NCBI RefSeq assembly: GCF_040183065.1
Contig: NC_091119.1
Location: 66,776,892 to 66,840,891 of the forward strand
DNA: 64,000 bases
DNA from: Periplaneta americana
Taxonomy: Eukaryota > Arthropoda > Insecta > Blattodea > Blattidae
Direction of reading: 5' to 3'
Part shown: positions 1 to 11,840 of the stretch, piece by piece
How positions within the stretch are numbered: position 1 is the first letter of the stretch
Layout of the letters: the number at the start of each line of letters is the position of its first letter
The notes under the pieces: model-generated
Seen by the model: only the letters and a program-made list of their open reading frames with translations
What the model was told of the DNA's origin: nothing
The model's database searches: none
Made by a program: the position numbers and the translations under genes

Positions 1-1231
1 TTGGACACTTCTTATGAAATTTTGAATGCATGCTATTGTAATATATATTAAGATAAACACGTTTACAACCCATTATTATATCAAGACATAATAAGCACGT
101 GGGACATCATGACTCTATCCTTTTATAAACAAAACGAATAGCTACGTGTAGTAGCTGAAAATCTTCATTGGCAGTAATGATGCAGGGTAACCAAAGTTTT
201 CTCCAGTTGCACATTATTACAGATATATATATAATATATATAATAAACAATAATAGTAATAGTAATAGGCCTATTAGTTCAGGGGCCGCAATAAATGTTT
301 CTGAGAGCCGCAAGCGGGCCGCGGATCGCGTAATGAGTACCACTGGCCTAGATGGAAGGCCAGCCTCATGTTATACATTCTATATTAAAATACCATTTAA
401 TACCATCCGTACAATAACGGGTTTTCATGCGTTGAAGGGTTCCGTACAAATTTTACGGAACAAACGTTTGAGTCATGAGTCATGCGCCAACAGCTTCTTT
501 GGTTAACTTGCCGTTATTCGAGAACCGGTAAAGATTTTGAGTGACCATCACTTTTAAAAGTAATTTCCATCTTTTCTCAACATTTCTCTCGCTTTGACCC
601 CCCATCTAACGTGAAAAACAAAAAAGTTTTCCGCTTACCAGAGGTGAAGTTGCAAATGTCTATTCTGAACAGATCAATCTCCATCGAAGTTAATATTTTT
701 TTCTCACTTTCCAAAAAAGATTTTCAGTTCGATTTTTTTTTCTATGCTTTCCTTAGACATTGAGCTATCAATCCAAAAAAATTACAGCGCGATTGATTAA
801 GTATTATAGGAGCTACGATATGATATATATTTAAAGGATCGGGAAATGTATAAGCCAATGCTTCCTATAGCAGCACGGCCCGAGCGATATTGCTTCCTTA
901 TCAGTACTACAGTCCCGTCTAGACCTCCGAGACTGTCGGGAGTGATCTACGTAGTATCGGTAATCTCGGGACCAAGAGAATCTCGTGTTCTCTAGCAATG
1001 AGTCATTTGACTACTTTCGGTACGCGCGCACTAAGCGAGACTGCGGAGATTACGCAACCGAGAACGGGCGATAATATGAGGCAGTCTGCCCGACTCTAAA
1101 CGTATTGTACCTTATAGAAAATTGTATTAAACAATACCTGTATGTTTATGTAGTTTTAAGATTATATTAAGTGATAGCCTGCAATGTTGAAACTAATAAC
1201 GATTAAAAAGTGCAACAATAAACCAAGATGA
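1..1231. other. No gene recognised
   Basis: AT-rich sequence with no frame I can assign. Positions 840-1090 are more GC-rich than the surroundings, with short repeated GAGAC/CGAGA words, but show no family signature. Frames shorter than 115 codons here have no recognisable motifs. Confidence 0.6.
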
Positions 1232-1633
1232 CTATATAACAGACGAAACCAAATCGATTCAATAGAAAAGGTCCAACGCAGGGCAGCAAAATATGTCAAA
1301 ATGGGAAAGGGACATGGCGAAGAGATAGTAAAAGATTTAGGGTGGGAATTTCTCAAATCAAGGCGACGAGAAACCAGACTGACCGCATTGTTTAAGGCAC
1401 AATTGGGACACAAAGCATGGACCGACAACAATAATAGGTTAGTGACACCATCATACTTAGGCAGGGCTGATCATATTAGGAAGTTTAAATGCAGAAAACA
1501 AAGAACGGACGTGGCAAAATTTTCCTTTGTTAACCGCACAATAGTAGACTGCAACAGCTTACCTGCGGCATTCTTTCAGGGTGGTCCTCTCAAAATCAAT
1601 ACATTTAAGGAAAGGTTGAGAAGATTAGACTAA
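1232..1633 (+). pseudogene. Non-LTR retrotransposon (jockey/CR1-like), ORF2 C-terminus
   Basis: Open frame of about 133 codons after an in-frame stop at 1229-1231, ending at 1633. It contains the hallmarks of the region downstream of the reverse transcriptase in arthropod jockey/CR1-like LINEs: IEKVQRRAAKYVK near the start, then LTALFK, TPSYL, a basic RKQRTD block followed by KFSFVNRTI, a CNSLPAAFF motif and a terminal FKERLRRLD. The polymerase domain is absent, so this is a 5'-truncated copy. The frame is open over what remains, so decay is modest. Family inferred from these motifs; clade uncertain. Confidence 0.85.
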
Positions 1634-2074
1634 AAAATTTAATTGTAGGTGCAGTGTAATTATCTAAGTTGTGCCATGTAATTAAGTTGATATGTAATTA
1701 ATTGTTGATATGTAATTAAGTGGATATGCAATTAATTAAGTTTATATGCAATTACTTAAGTCGATAATAGTTGAGTTTAATAGAAGTACTTACAAGTTAG
1801 ATTTTCTTTTGCTTATAGTAGGCGTTATTATAGCATAGTTCTTATTTATAATCCTATGTTTATTGCATTTATTTACTTCGAGTTAGATTTAAATTTATGT
1901 TTGTTTTATTTTTTTATTACTGATATTACTGTAATTATTGTAATGTTATTATTGTATATTATATATCACTGCCACCGGGTGTATACCCAATTGTAGTGTA
2001 CATACATACATACATACATACATACATACATACATACATACATACATACATACATACATACATACATACATACA
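1634..2074 (+). repeat. LINE 3' UTR with (TACA)n tail
   Basis: AT-rich 3' untranslated region of the preceding LINE. It includes short repeats of TATGTAATTAAGT at 1687-1760 and ends in about 19 copies of TACA (1999-2074). A microsatellite tail is a common 3' end for non-LTR elements. The tail abuts a different LINE fragment directly. Confidence 0.7.
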
Positions 2075-2075
2075 T

Positions 2076-2276
2076 TCGTGCCCTTGTGGGAAGGGCGATC
2101 AGACAGCTGAGCATCTAATCTTCCAGTGTGCCATTCTTGATAAAGAAAGAAGTGTGTCCAGAAACAACATCCTAAAACTAGGTGGTCACTGGACTAACAC
2201 ATTGAGTGAACTCATACTTAAATATAAGAAACAATACATAGAATTTGTTCAATCAGTAAATTTAGAAATGCTATAA
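2076..2276 (+). pseudogene. Non-LTR retrotransposon C-terminal zinc-knuckle fragment
   Basis: A 66-codon frame ending in TAA at 2274-2276. It begins [17 protein letters not shown], a C-x-C-x(9)-H-x(4)-C knuckle typical of the extreme C-terminus of R1/TRAS/jockey-type LINE ORF2 proteins after the RNase H or linker region. A tail of GAA units (2283-2300) follows the stop. Only the last part of the ORF remains, and it starts exactly where the previous element's TACA tail stops. This is therefore a second 5'-truncated element, or the target of the first one. Confidence 0.8.
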
Positions 2277-2299
2277 CCCGAAAAAGAAGAAGAAGAAAT

Positions 2300-3841
2300 C
2301 AAAGAAAGAAACATAGTTGTAAATAGTGTATATAGTGTAATAACAATATAACAAGTCCAATCAGTAGCCATAGTGAAAATTGTTTAACTATATAATACTC
2401 ATCTGTTAGTAATACTAGCGATATAGAAGTGTATTAATTATAAATATAAATGGGAAGTGAACTAGATAATTATGAACCAGACTCAAAGAACAGTGAAGCC
2501 ATATGTGACATTTATCTAATAGTGATTATCTAATAGTAATTTAGAATTGTATTGAACGATCAACAAGGCATGTAGTATTACTAACCTTAAATGGAACATG
2601 CTGTCCAATTAAAAAAAATATATACATACATACATACATATATAACATTTTTTGTTTTCTTTTCATCAAAACTGAAAGAAACTAATTGCTGATTATATAA
2701 AGAAAGTTAATTACGTATATAAAAACTGCAAAATATCATTAATATACCTCAGTAAATGCAATTTTAATATGAGGTGCTGTGGGACCCCACGCGACTACTA
2801 TGTCACAAGAAATTAAAGCGCCTACTTAAGGGTCAAGTTCGTTGATCATCATTCTGTTTTACTGCACGATTTATAATATTCATCTACTATTAACAGTAGA
2901 TCAATTTTAATCGTATCGTTTGAAACGTATTTCGGGTACGACAGCAATCGGTGTAGAATGAATTTCAATAATTATTGCCAAAGGGATCTCGTATGTAGGC
3001 CTATTATTGTTTTGGAGCATTGAGCATGCGCAGTGAGTTGAATTTAATATTTATATAAAATTCAGTCAGGCTATTTTCTTTTTCTCGAGCTGTACATAAA
3101 GACTTACTTCCCACCCCAAGTTCAAGTCTATATAAAAATCCATGCCAAATATAAACCCATAATATTATTCAAAATTCTCTTCTAAATTCCTGAATCGAAT
3201 CCAGATTATATTTTACAGCCTTCATAGTTTCGTTTGAAATCTAATAACTCAATGTCACATATTATTTTCACTGTAATAATATCTCACCGAGGTTGAATAC
3301 CTAAAAATTTCCTGACCTTTGCAGAATCAGTAGTTTCTTTTGCTTGTAAGGATCGTGACTGAACTTGTCCTCTAGACGGTATTTGGCTGTGCGTTGCAAC
3401 CAATTACCTGCGTTCTTTCATAATTAACTGTACAGTGTTGTACGGCTCAGAGCACAGTACTGTTATGTACGGATTTTATCCTGTTCCGGCTCGATTCATT
3501 GTGACATTGCGCCGACCTCAAATTAATCTTGAATTGCAGAAAGTCCACATGTCTGTTTGAGCAAATATTTCAGGAGGCGTAAGAAAAACTGATTATCTTC
3601 AAAAGCGTTTGGTATTTTGAATTCACTATTTTTTTACTAAAATAAATTAAATTCTAGTATTTGACATATATGAACTCGAACTATTTTCTTTTGTATTTTC
3701 TGAAAAAAAAAAAAAAACTGAATTGCCAAGACGTATGGAGTTTTTGTAATTCACGACTAGTAACAATCATTTTATTTCTTTAAAACAACGTTTAGGTGAG
3801 GAAGACAGAGAAGGGCAGTTCTCTCTAGGTTTCAAAGAACT
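2300..3841. other. No gene recognised
   Basis: AT-rich DNA with a short ATAC/TATA run at 2612-2645 and an A tract at 3703-3717. No coding, tRNA-like or terminal-repeat signature found. Confidence 0.55.
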
Positions 3842-4246
3842 TTAAATGTGCAGTAGTGGTAAAAAAACCGGACCGAGCCTTGTAGCTGATTTCAGAGCCT
3901 TGTTCACTCCAGAGCACGATAGACTGGTAACTAAGACTTTCGTGGTTCGAATCCTGCCTGGGAAGGAAACTTTTTTTTTTGTTCCTTATTCAAATTTATT
4001 CCCAATACTTTTCGATTGCTGGTAAAATTCATGTTCTGGGAATAATAAGTTAATTAAGTAGTAAAATACCGCTGCAATCGAAAAGTATTGGGAATAAATT
4101 TGAATAAAGAAAAAAAACTTTCCTTCCCAGTCAGGATTCGAAACACGAAAGTCTTAGTTACCAGTCTATCTTGCTCTGGAGTGAACAAGGCTCTGAAATC
4201 AGCTACAAGGGTCGGTCCTGTTTTTTTGTCACTACTGTACATTTAA
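3842..4246. repeat. Palindromic (head-to-head) tRNA-derived repeat
   Basis: Left arm 3842-4019 and right arm 4074-4246 are imperfect reverse complements around a 54-bp spacer. Each arm reads inward from TTAAATGT and RCAGTAGTG, then a poly-A stretch, then a tRNA-like segment with B box GTGGTTCGAATCCTG (3932-3946 in the left arm; the right arm carries one change). It ends in a shared segment finishing TTTTCGATTGC. The arms differ at scattered single bases and in homopolymer lengths, so they diverged after the inversion. Either a SINE dimerised head-to-head or a foldback DNA element captured a tRNA-like sequence. Confidence 0.8.
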
Positions 4247-5243
4247 TCCAAGAAATTGAAAAGAGTTCACAAACATACAAACATACAAAATTATGTTAAT
4301 AGCATACGCAATTCTTCAAAATTCCCAAGTCCTTCAATCCTATAAAAAGAAAGAAAAGTAAACTGGCTTTTTTCAGTTTTTAAAACATTACCTATATATG
4401 TTCTGGATTTGTGATGTTCCTGCAATTTCTTGCAATTCAATGTACTTATTGTCGCTGTGAGATGTACACTGAGCACTGAACGTGTGAGATTTCTGAACCA
4501 CTTAAAAAGGCCTTTGTATGGATATTAGCTGTAACAATATTAAAAACTGAATTTTAGAAAAATTATGACGTATGGGGTTTCTGCAATTCGCTACTCAAAT
4601 CTGCTGCAGCTCCTGTCGTGCTCTTTAAACAGTTGTGGTGATTGGGAGCTCCTCGATCACATATATTTTAAAATATCTATATGTAGAGGTGAAATCCAAA
4701 GTGTTCTAAGTCTCTTAAAGACTTTAACTTGCTTTATTCACCTTTTAATTCATCCTTTTCAAGCCTATGTATTATATCCAGGCAGCGCATTTTCGTTCCC
4801 AAGAAAATCAGGAAAGTTATCGGTTATTACATCCTGGATCCTAAATGCTTAGGTCAGGACGATTTTGTACCTAGTTTGGTACATAATAATAATAATAATG
4901 GAGTATGACAACTGTAAGTGGGATTGCTACTAAATTGAAATGATCTGTTCTGCTACTTTTTGACTACTCCATTGTTTGCCTCTACGACTCCGTTTCAGAA
5001 TGGTGGAGTCATGTTCCATCTCCTGTCATAAATCTTGCAAGAAAGTCGTCTCCACCATTCTCGTATTGTTCCAGAAGTCCGCTATACATTGTTTTTCGGG
5101 TCTCTTTGTGGATGTGTCAACATCCTCGGTATCCATCTAGCACAAATATTTTCAACCCCAATATTCAATATTTTGCATACAATAATTTCTCCTATTGCAG
5201 CTTAAAGTGACAATTCTTTCACTGATACGCGATACCTTAAAAA
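4247..5243. other. No gene recognised
   Basis: Frames of up to 95 codons occur but have no domain, signal peptide or splice context. A short AAT run lies at 4886-4902. Confidence 0.55.
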
Positions 5244-6414
5244 TGAAGAGAAGAGAAGAGAAGAGAAGAGAAGAGAAGAGAAGAGAAGAGAAGAGAAGAG
5301 AAGAGAAGAGAAGAGAAAGAGAAGAGAAGAGAAGAGAAGAGAAGAGAAGAGAAGAAGAAGAGAAGAGAAGAGAAGAGAAGAGAAGAGAAGAGAGAGAAGA
5401 GAAGAGAAGAGAGAGAAGAGAAGAGAGAAGAGAGGAGAAGAGAGAAGAGAGAGGAGAAGAGAGAAGAGAGGAGAAGAGAGAAGAGAGAAGAGAAGAGAGA
5501 AGAGAGAAGAGAAGAGAGGAGAAGAGAGAAGAGAAGAGAGAAGAGAAGAGAGGAGAAGAGAGAAGAGAGAAGAGAGGAGAAGAGAAGAGAAGAAGAGAGG
5601 AGAAGAGAAGAAGAGAAGAGAGTGGGAGAAGAGAAGAAGAGAAGAGAGGAGAAGAGAGAAGAGGAGGAGAAGGAGGAGAAGAAGAGAAGAGAGGAGAAGA
5701 GGAGAAGAGAGAAGAGGAGGAGAGGAGGAGAAGAGGAGAGGAGAGGAGGAGAAGAGGAGGAGAGGAGGAGAAGAGGAGAAGAGGAGAGAAGAGGAGAAGA
5801 GGAGAAGAAAGAGAAGAGAGAAGAAGAGAGAAGAGAGAGAAGAGGAGAGAAAGAGAGAAGAGAGAAGAGGAGAAGAAGAGAGAAGAGAGAAGAGAGAGAA
5901 GAGAGAAGAGAAGAGAAGAGAAGAGAAGAGAAGAGAAGAGAAGAGAAGAGAAAGAGAAGAGAAGAGAAGAGAAGAGAAGAGAAGAGAAGAGAGAGAGAAG
6001 AGAGAGAGAAGAGAAGAGAGAGAAGAGAAGAGAAAGAGAAGAGAGAGAGAGAGAAGAGCGAGAAGAGAAGAGAAGAGAAGAGAGAGAGAGAGAAGAGAAG
6101 AGAAGAGAAGAGAGAAGAGAAGAGAAGAAGAGAGAAGAGAAGAGAAGAGAGAGAAGAGAAGAGAAGAGAAAGAGAAGAGAGAGAAGAGAGAGAGGAGAGA
6201 GAGAGAGGAGAGGAGAGAGGAGGAGAGAGAGGAGAGGAGAGGAGAGGAGAGGAGAGGAGAGGAGAGGAGAGGAGAGAGGAGAAAGAGAGAGAAGAGAGAA
6301 GAGAAGAGAAGAGAAGAGAAAGAGAAAGAAGAGAAAGAAGAGAAGAGAGAAGAGAAGAGAAGAGTAGAAGAGAAAGAGAGAGAAGAGAAGAGAGAGAGAG
6401 AGAAGAGAGAGAAG
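5244..6414. repeat. GA-only low-complexity tract based on GAGAA
   Basis: About 1.17 kb whose plus strand is almost entirely G and A. It starts as a near-perfect AGAGA/GAGAA pentamer array and drifts into AGG, GAG and AAG mixtures. Only isolated T and C bases interrupt it. Long open frames on both strands (Lys/Glu/Arg-rich or Ser/Leu-rich) follow from the composition and are not genes. Such homopurine runs can form triplex (H-) DNA. Confidence 0.95.
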
Positions 6415-7294
6415 TCCTTCCTCATAACAATGTACGGTACTCTTATCAAATACCATCTAGCCATGACTAATTCCAAATAACCGAGTAGTTGATACAGCAT
6501 CGTTAAATAACCAATTAAAAATATTGGACGTAACACCCGAAAATCAGAAGAACACCTCAGTTAATCTTGCGCTTTTGTGCATTATGTGCCATTACTCCAC
6601 ATATGGATGTCCAAAATTGTTTAGTTATATTGACCGTTATTACTTTCAGCGAATGAACGTCGTATAATGCGAATTTGTCAAAACTGATACTTTTTTAGGC
6701 TCATAAACTGTGATCGGTTCGAGGACGTGAAGGTACAAAAAAATTCACAAAGTGAAAGAACGATCTTGCAGATACACTGAACTTAAAGACTACCTCCTGA
6801 ACTTAAAGACTACCTACCGTGTACAAAGAATTGTAGCGTTACACGATTTTAGAAAATATATATTACACGTAATTGGCAATACAAGGAACACGTTTATCTA
6901 AGAAGGAACCCTTGAATTATTTATAAAATGACAGTTCAGAGCACTCACGAATATATTAATTCTTGTGGGATTTGCAGATTTAAAATAGGCTATATTCTAA
7001 CAGAAAAAAATTAACCAGAATTTTATAGAGCGATATTTCGGAATTAGAAAATGATTATCTAATGATGATCACCATAGACTTTCTACATCTGAACATTTTT
7101 TAATCTATGTGCCGGTTAAAAAATGTGCTGTATTCAAGTGATAATTGTGACCTCCTAATTGAACCCAATCTAGTTTCCACTTCATTAAATGTACATGTTT
7201 AATTATTAATTATTTTATTTTTAATTATTTTATTTTTAATAATATCACTTCAATCGTAATTAACGTAAAGTTATTTCAGTAACACAAGTACAGT
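6415..7294. other. No gene recognised
   Basis: AT-rich spacer with a short tandem TTTTTAATTATTTTA stretch at 7200-7242. Nothing else identifiable. Confidence 0.55.
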
Positions 7295-7307
7295 ATAATG
7301 CTGCTTT

Positions 7308-7556
7308 ATTTTATTGGGTTATTCTGCGACGCTGTATCAACATCTAGATTATTTAGCGTCTGAATGAAATGAAGGTGATAATGCCGGTGAAATGAGTCCA
7401 GGGTCCAGCACCGAAAGTTACCCAGCATTTTCTCGTATTGGGTTGAGGGAAAACCCGGAAAAAATCTCAACCAGGTAATTGCCCCGACCGGGATTCGAAC
7501 CCGGGCCACCTGATTTCGCGGCCAGACGCGCTGACCGTTACTCCACAGGTGTGGAC
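7308..7556 (-). mobile_element. tRNA-derived SINE, full length, with 13-bp TSD
   Basis: Read on the minus strand. The tRNA-like head has B box GGTTCGAATCC (plus strand 7492-7502) and an A-box-like GTGGAGTAACGG upstream. A body follows with CCGGGTTTTCCCTCAACCC, TGCTGGGTAACTTTCGG and GTTGATACAGCGTCG motifs, then an A-rich AAATAAA end. The direct repeat ATAATGCTGCTTT flanks it (7295-7307 and 7557-7569), which fixes both ends. Related copies occur at 13401, 28865 and 42433. Confidence 0.93.
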
Positions 7557-7569
7557 ATAATGCTGCTTT

Positions 7570-9977
7570 GTATGTACAGCTTAATCTGGTTCGTTTATTT
7601 CGTTCCAAATCATAAGAAGTTTCTAATCGAGCAAATGAGAAATTAACAGATCTCATGGAAAAGTCTTTAATTTAATATTTCCACTAAGTAGCATACAACT
7701 AGTTAACACTAAATTATTTTAATTTTACAAAACACAAGAAAACTAGATATCTCAAAAGATCATAACCTGAATTAGCATAGATATAATATCGAAGCTTAAT
7801 TTGTAAGTCTGAGCTGCATGTAATATTTATTGATCCCCTGAATTACGTATAAACCAGATACAACCGCAACTAATGAGTAAATGGTAGATAAAAACTACTG
7901 GTGAAAATATAGTGTCTCATTTATTATATTATATTATTTCTTGTCTATAAAAACTATAATTTCATGTCAATCCATACTTTATAATGCCACAAAAATGTTC
8001 AGTTTTGCGAATCTCTACTTTTCTAAGTACTTCTGGCAGAAGCCGGCACAATGTTCCAGTTTTCGGTTGGTTGTTATATTTGCTATTCAGTGGTGTATTA
8101 TAATATTATGACTCACAATTTGTTAATGTAGTAATATTACATTTTTAAATAAGTAAAATATTGTAACAAACTACTCTATAATACAATCTCATCTAATGTG
8201 TTATTTTTAAAAACCTTTTGGATTCGCTCGAATAGCTCCTGAAACTGCGGTCGGAAAACTGAGTTAGCGCCACTCGGCGACGAATCATTGAAATAGAGGA
8301 AGTAACGTCACTTTCTATTCTACCCGTTATATGAACGAGTTTACTCGACTTCCACGCGCACTGCGAAAGGACACGGTATCTTTCAATGAGCAGACTTACA
8401 ACTTCCGGGGTTTCTAATTCCGCCCCTGCAGCCATGCTTCTCTCATCTCCCCCCCTTTATGTGGTAGCTATAAGATTACGTCAATTTTCGGCATTTCCCC
8501 TTCAACATTTTCTAGAGCTCCTTCATTGGAGCAGCGAAACTCAGAGTGAGATAAGAGGCTAACAGGCTTGGAGCTCACATATTCTGTTTTTCTCAGCCCC
8601 GAACTCCTTTACAACGACGCGTTTTCGCGTACCTTTCATTGCTTCTCCTTCCATTCCCCCCCTCTCATTCATTCATTCAAAACCGGGATTTCTAGAACCA
8701 GCAACAGATATAAACGAGTCATCCATTCCCTAGCAATTCAAAGATGAATGAGTACAGTAGAACATTCACATGAAATGACTTTTGATACAACTAATAGGCC
8801 TTATAGTAAGGTAGCCACTAGGTCACAAACGACAGCTAAGGATGTAGTATCAATCCTAAAACTCTAACTTTGTCAACAGTGTTTGAACTCGCGAACTTAG
8901 ACAAATAGGACTTCAATTCCTATTATACGACAAGACAATTCCTGTTATACGACAAGAAAATGTGCCGTTCGTCCAGAAACTATATTACCGGTCTGACGAG
9001 AGAAAATCATCGAAATGCTTTTGTTTTCGACAACACAATTTTCAAGGTCAACCTGTTGTTTCTAGGTCACGAGTGACTCTTGTATTTGCGGGCCTGGACA
9101 TAAAAAATTAGAATCCGAGCAAACAACGCGTCGTCTGTCGGAAACAGCTTTTAAAGTCGAAGTTGGTTAAAGGAACTTTGCTCTGAGGACTCTGTTATGT
9201 ACAAAAAAAAATTGACACTGCCCTCATCAACGACCGAAACATTTAGAATTCCTTCGTTACTTTCTTTCCATTGGTGACGATAATTACACCTAACAACTCC
9301 TTGCTCACTCCCCAACAAGTCATACGATGTGGCAGAACACACTCTATAAGGCATTCTTTCAGTACTTGCGCATGGGCGGTACCTTCGGCGGAAGAGTGCC
9401 CACGCCACTTCATACAAAAAACAGGTAGATCGTATTTCAGACAACTTCCAAATAAATGTTCTTATTACCTTAACTGCTTCTATAGTTATCTCATAACTTT
9501 TCCCTTTGCAGCTGCTTCATATCTTGTCTAATGGCTTCTGGTTTACATTCGAATTGGCTCAGAAACTGCTGTTCTGCATCGACCCCGATTGCATCAACAT
9601 TTTCTTTCCAGTTTAACACACTTAGAACTTTCTGCATTACGTAGGTCTGGTTAAAAGTGTTATTTCAGTTGTGCAGTACTTCAGCCATTAGCTTCGTCTT
9701 GTTTACATTTTCGGTAAAAGCTTAAAACTCGCTTTTTAAAAAACTACATAGTGTGATATCACGTTCTCTGTATTCTTCCATAACACTTTTAAAAATTTTC
9801 TCTTTTTCAAGTTGTTCGTTTCTGTGCTGCTTCTTACAGTTCGGTAATGTGTTATTTTGGATAGAAATTAAATATCAACAATTAAAAAAAATTTGGGATG
9901 AGCGGAATAAAATTGAGAATTTAACTTTGAATGGAACTAAACTGGTTGAACTCGTCGCAGTAAAACATACCGGTGTG
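7570..9977. other. No gene recognised
   Basis: Mixed AT-rich DNA. The block 8200-8720 is more GC-rich and contains C-runs, but no frame there has a recognisable domain; its longest minus frame (80 codons) has no splice or family support. Confidence 0.5.
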
Positions 9978-10115
9978 TGGATGTACACAACAGCGTCATC
10001 TAACTGTTCCCTTGATAGAAACATTTTACAGCGCCATCGAATTGTTAGTGACTTTTGATGGAAACATTTTATAGCGTCATCGAACTGTAAGTGATCTTTG
10101 ATAGAAACATTTTTC
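9978..10115. repeat. ~44-bp tandem repeat, three copies
   Basis: Three diverged units each contain AGCGYCATCKAAYTGT, then TTGATRGAAACATTTT. They start near 9982, 10027 and 10071. The array runs into the tRNA-like repeat that follows. Confidence 0.75.
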
Positions 10116-10254
10116 ACATCCCGATGTCTCTGTGTAAGGGAGCCTATTCGAACGCGAATTGCTTTTCTTGGTATCCAATGCAAAAAAAAAATAATTGGGA
10201 GCCAATCCGGAAATCATATTTTCTTCTCGTTGCCAATTCGGATGCAATCTATTT

Positions 10255-10360
10255 AAAAGGCATCGCTCTTATCCAGCTTTGAGCCTGCGAACCTCAGATC
10301 CAATTACAAACACGGTAGGTAACCATTAGACCATCAAGGACGTCAGAGCACTCTTCAGTG
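10255..10360 (-). mobile_element. tRNA-like SINE head
   Basis: On the minus strand, TGATGGTCTAATGGTTACC resembles an A-box region and GAGGTTCGCAGGCTC a B box, spaced as in a tRNA. Flanking cloverleaf pairing looks poor, so it is a SINE head or tRNA pseudogene. A similar head occurs at 54405-54470. Confidence 0.5.
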
Positions 10361-10579
10361 CTCTATTAATCTGGCCACGTAAAAGTTAAGTGGTCAGAAT
10401 TATGCCAAGTCTGATTTATTTTCAGGGAATTATATTTTTCTGTAACTGGCTTAGCTGAAAATAAAGTGACATCAAAAACTTTTTCCTTGCATTTTTAACT
10501 ATGTCCTGATTGTGTTTATGCAATGTAAATTTTTATTTATTTATATATATATTTTTATTTATTTACCTGTATGTTTGCG

Positions 10580-10712
10580 TGTTTATTTATTTATTTATTT
10601 AATCTGACAGGAGTAAGGCCATAAGGCCTTCTCTTCCATCCTACCAGTTACCATGGCAACCAGAACTTACAATTAAGCAAAGCCTGCATGGTACGTATAG
10701 TCAAGAAACAAG
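10580..10712 (-). pseudogene. LINE 3' end with (TAAA)n tail, minus strand
   Basis: On the minus strand a short frame ends GWKRRPYGLTPVRLNK and a stop, followed by repeated TAAA (plus-strand TTTA run at 10580-10600). This is the form of a non-LTR element 3' end with a microsatellite tail. Only the last ~40 codons are discernible. Family assigned by recall of similar LINE C-termini. Confidence 0.6.
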
Positions 10713-11615
10713 GTACAATAAAAATATAAGGAAAAACTTTTGATGTCACTGTATAATCAGTATGAAGCCCTTATCACAAGACTGACAATAAATAAGATGT
10801 TAACTGGGTAAAAGAGGAAAAAGAATGAGAGTTAAACACGCCATAAACAGCGAGACAAATATTCAAATCCCTTCCTGCAATCCTGTGGCCAAAATATCTA
10901 CACATGACTGCAACAACGATTTGAGACCCGGGGGCATATGCCCCACCCAGAGGATGGCCTTCGATACCTTGTCCCACCGAAAGCGGTGGGCACGTGGTAA
11001 CATGCTGACTTGGTGCTCCGGGGATTCGGGATACCGTCCTGGAGGACGCCTGCCATCAATCAGCCAAATGAAGACTCTTTGTGCTAGAGTGCTGTACAAA
11101 TATATGCAGCTCCGTCATATAGATGACAGACCGACTCATAGAGATTTCAATCCACACGAGGCAAAATAGTTAAAGATCTTCTCTTTCCTTAATTTCAGAG
11201 TGATATTCATTGCTTAATGAGCTTCTTGGACCGAGGCTCTTCCTTGGGGATAAATATAACCACAGCGTGCTAGGGAGCACACATATCCCGATACCAGAAC
11301 TATGAAACTTTATTTACCTGTTCTTCATAACATTTAATAAATACTTCACTTAATCTACGATAAACAGTTCCCTACTTTGGAGCGAGGTGTTAAGATTGTT
11401 CAGATGTGATGTCAGATCTGTCAGAATAGTAAGATCCGAAAACCACAATGGATTTCCTAGTTCTCGATTGCTTATCATTGGTGTCTAAAAACAATCAAAT
11501 AGAGTCATTTAGTTCAAAGAAGACGAACAGCCACCGAATAGCACAATGATAGGGAACATTTGAAAGATCGCCCTCTACTCTTTGCAGAAAGGCCATAAAT
11601 TACTCCACCGTTGTT
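10713..11615. other. No gene recognised; GC-richer block at 10910-11110
   Basis: Frames of 67-114 codons overlap on both strands at 10774-11169. None shows a recognisable domain. The block is more GC-rich than its flanks and includes inverted words such as CCCCGGG/CCCGGGGG. It may be a fragment of an old element; not identified. Confidence 0.5.
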
Positions 11616-11840
11616 GAGTAACAGTTAGCACGTCTGACCGTGAAATGAGCGGGTCCGGATTTAAATCCTAGTTGCAACAAGGTACCTGACTGGGTTTTTT
11701 CCTGGGTTTTCCCCTCAATCAATTGCAGCAGAATTACTGAGTAACTTTCGGCGTTCGACCTCGGACTAATTTCGTCATCATTAATTCACATATCATCCAT
11801 ACCATAGCCCAAGTTAAGTTCACGGTGCGGTGTGCTGTAT
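11616..11840 (+). mobile_element. tRNA-derived SINE, degenerate
   Basis: Plus-strand copy related to the 7308 family. The head carries a worn B box (GTCCGGATTTAAATCC near 11655). The body has CTGGGTTTTCCCCTCAATC and GAGTAACTTTCGG, ending with a TTAAGTTCACGGTGCGG segment. Its 3' end touches the inverted-repeat element that starts at 11841. Confidence 0.75.

Noticed and set aside
4565..4852. 95-codon plus-strand frame as a membrane protein gene
   Set aside because: Hydrophobic stretches come from AT-rich codons; no promoter, splice or family support.
5152..6536. Four long open frames on both strands (up to 444 codons)
   Set aside because: They consist of GA-tract translations (Arg/Glu/Lys or Ser/Leu only) overlapping on both strands; composition artefacts.
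10774..11169. Overlapping frames of 67-114 codons on both strands as a gene
   Set aside because: Neither strand shows a domain or consistent codon use; region left unassigned.
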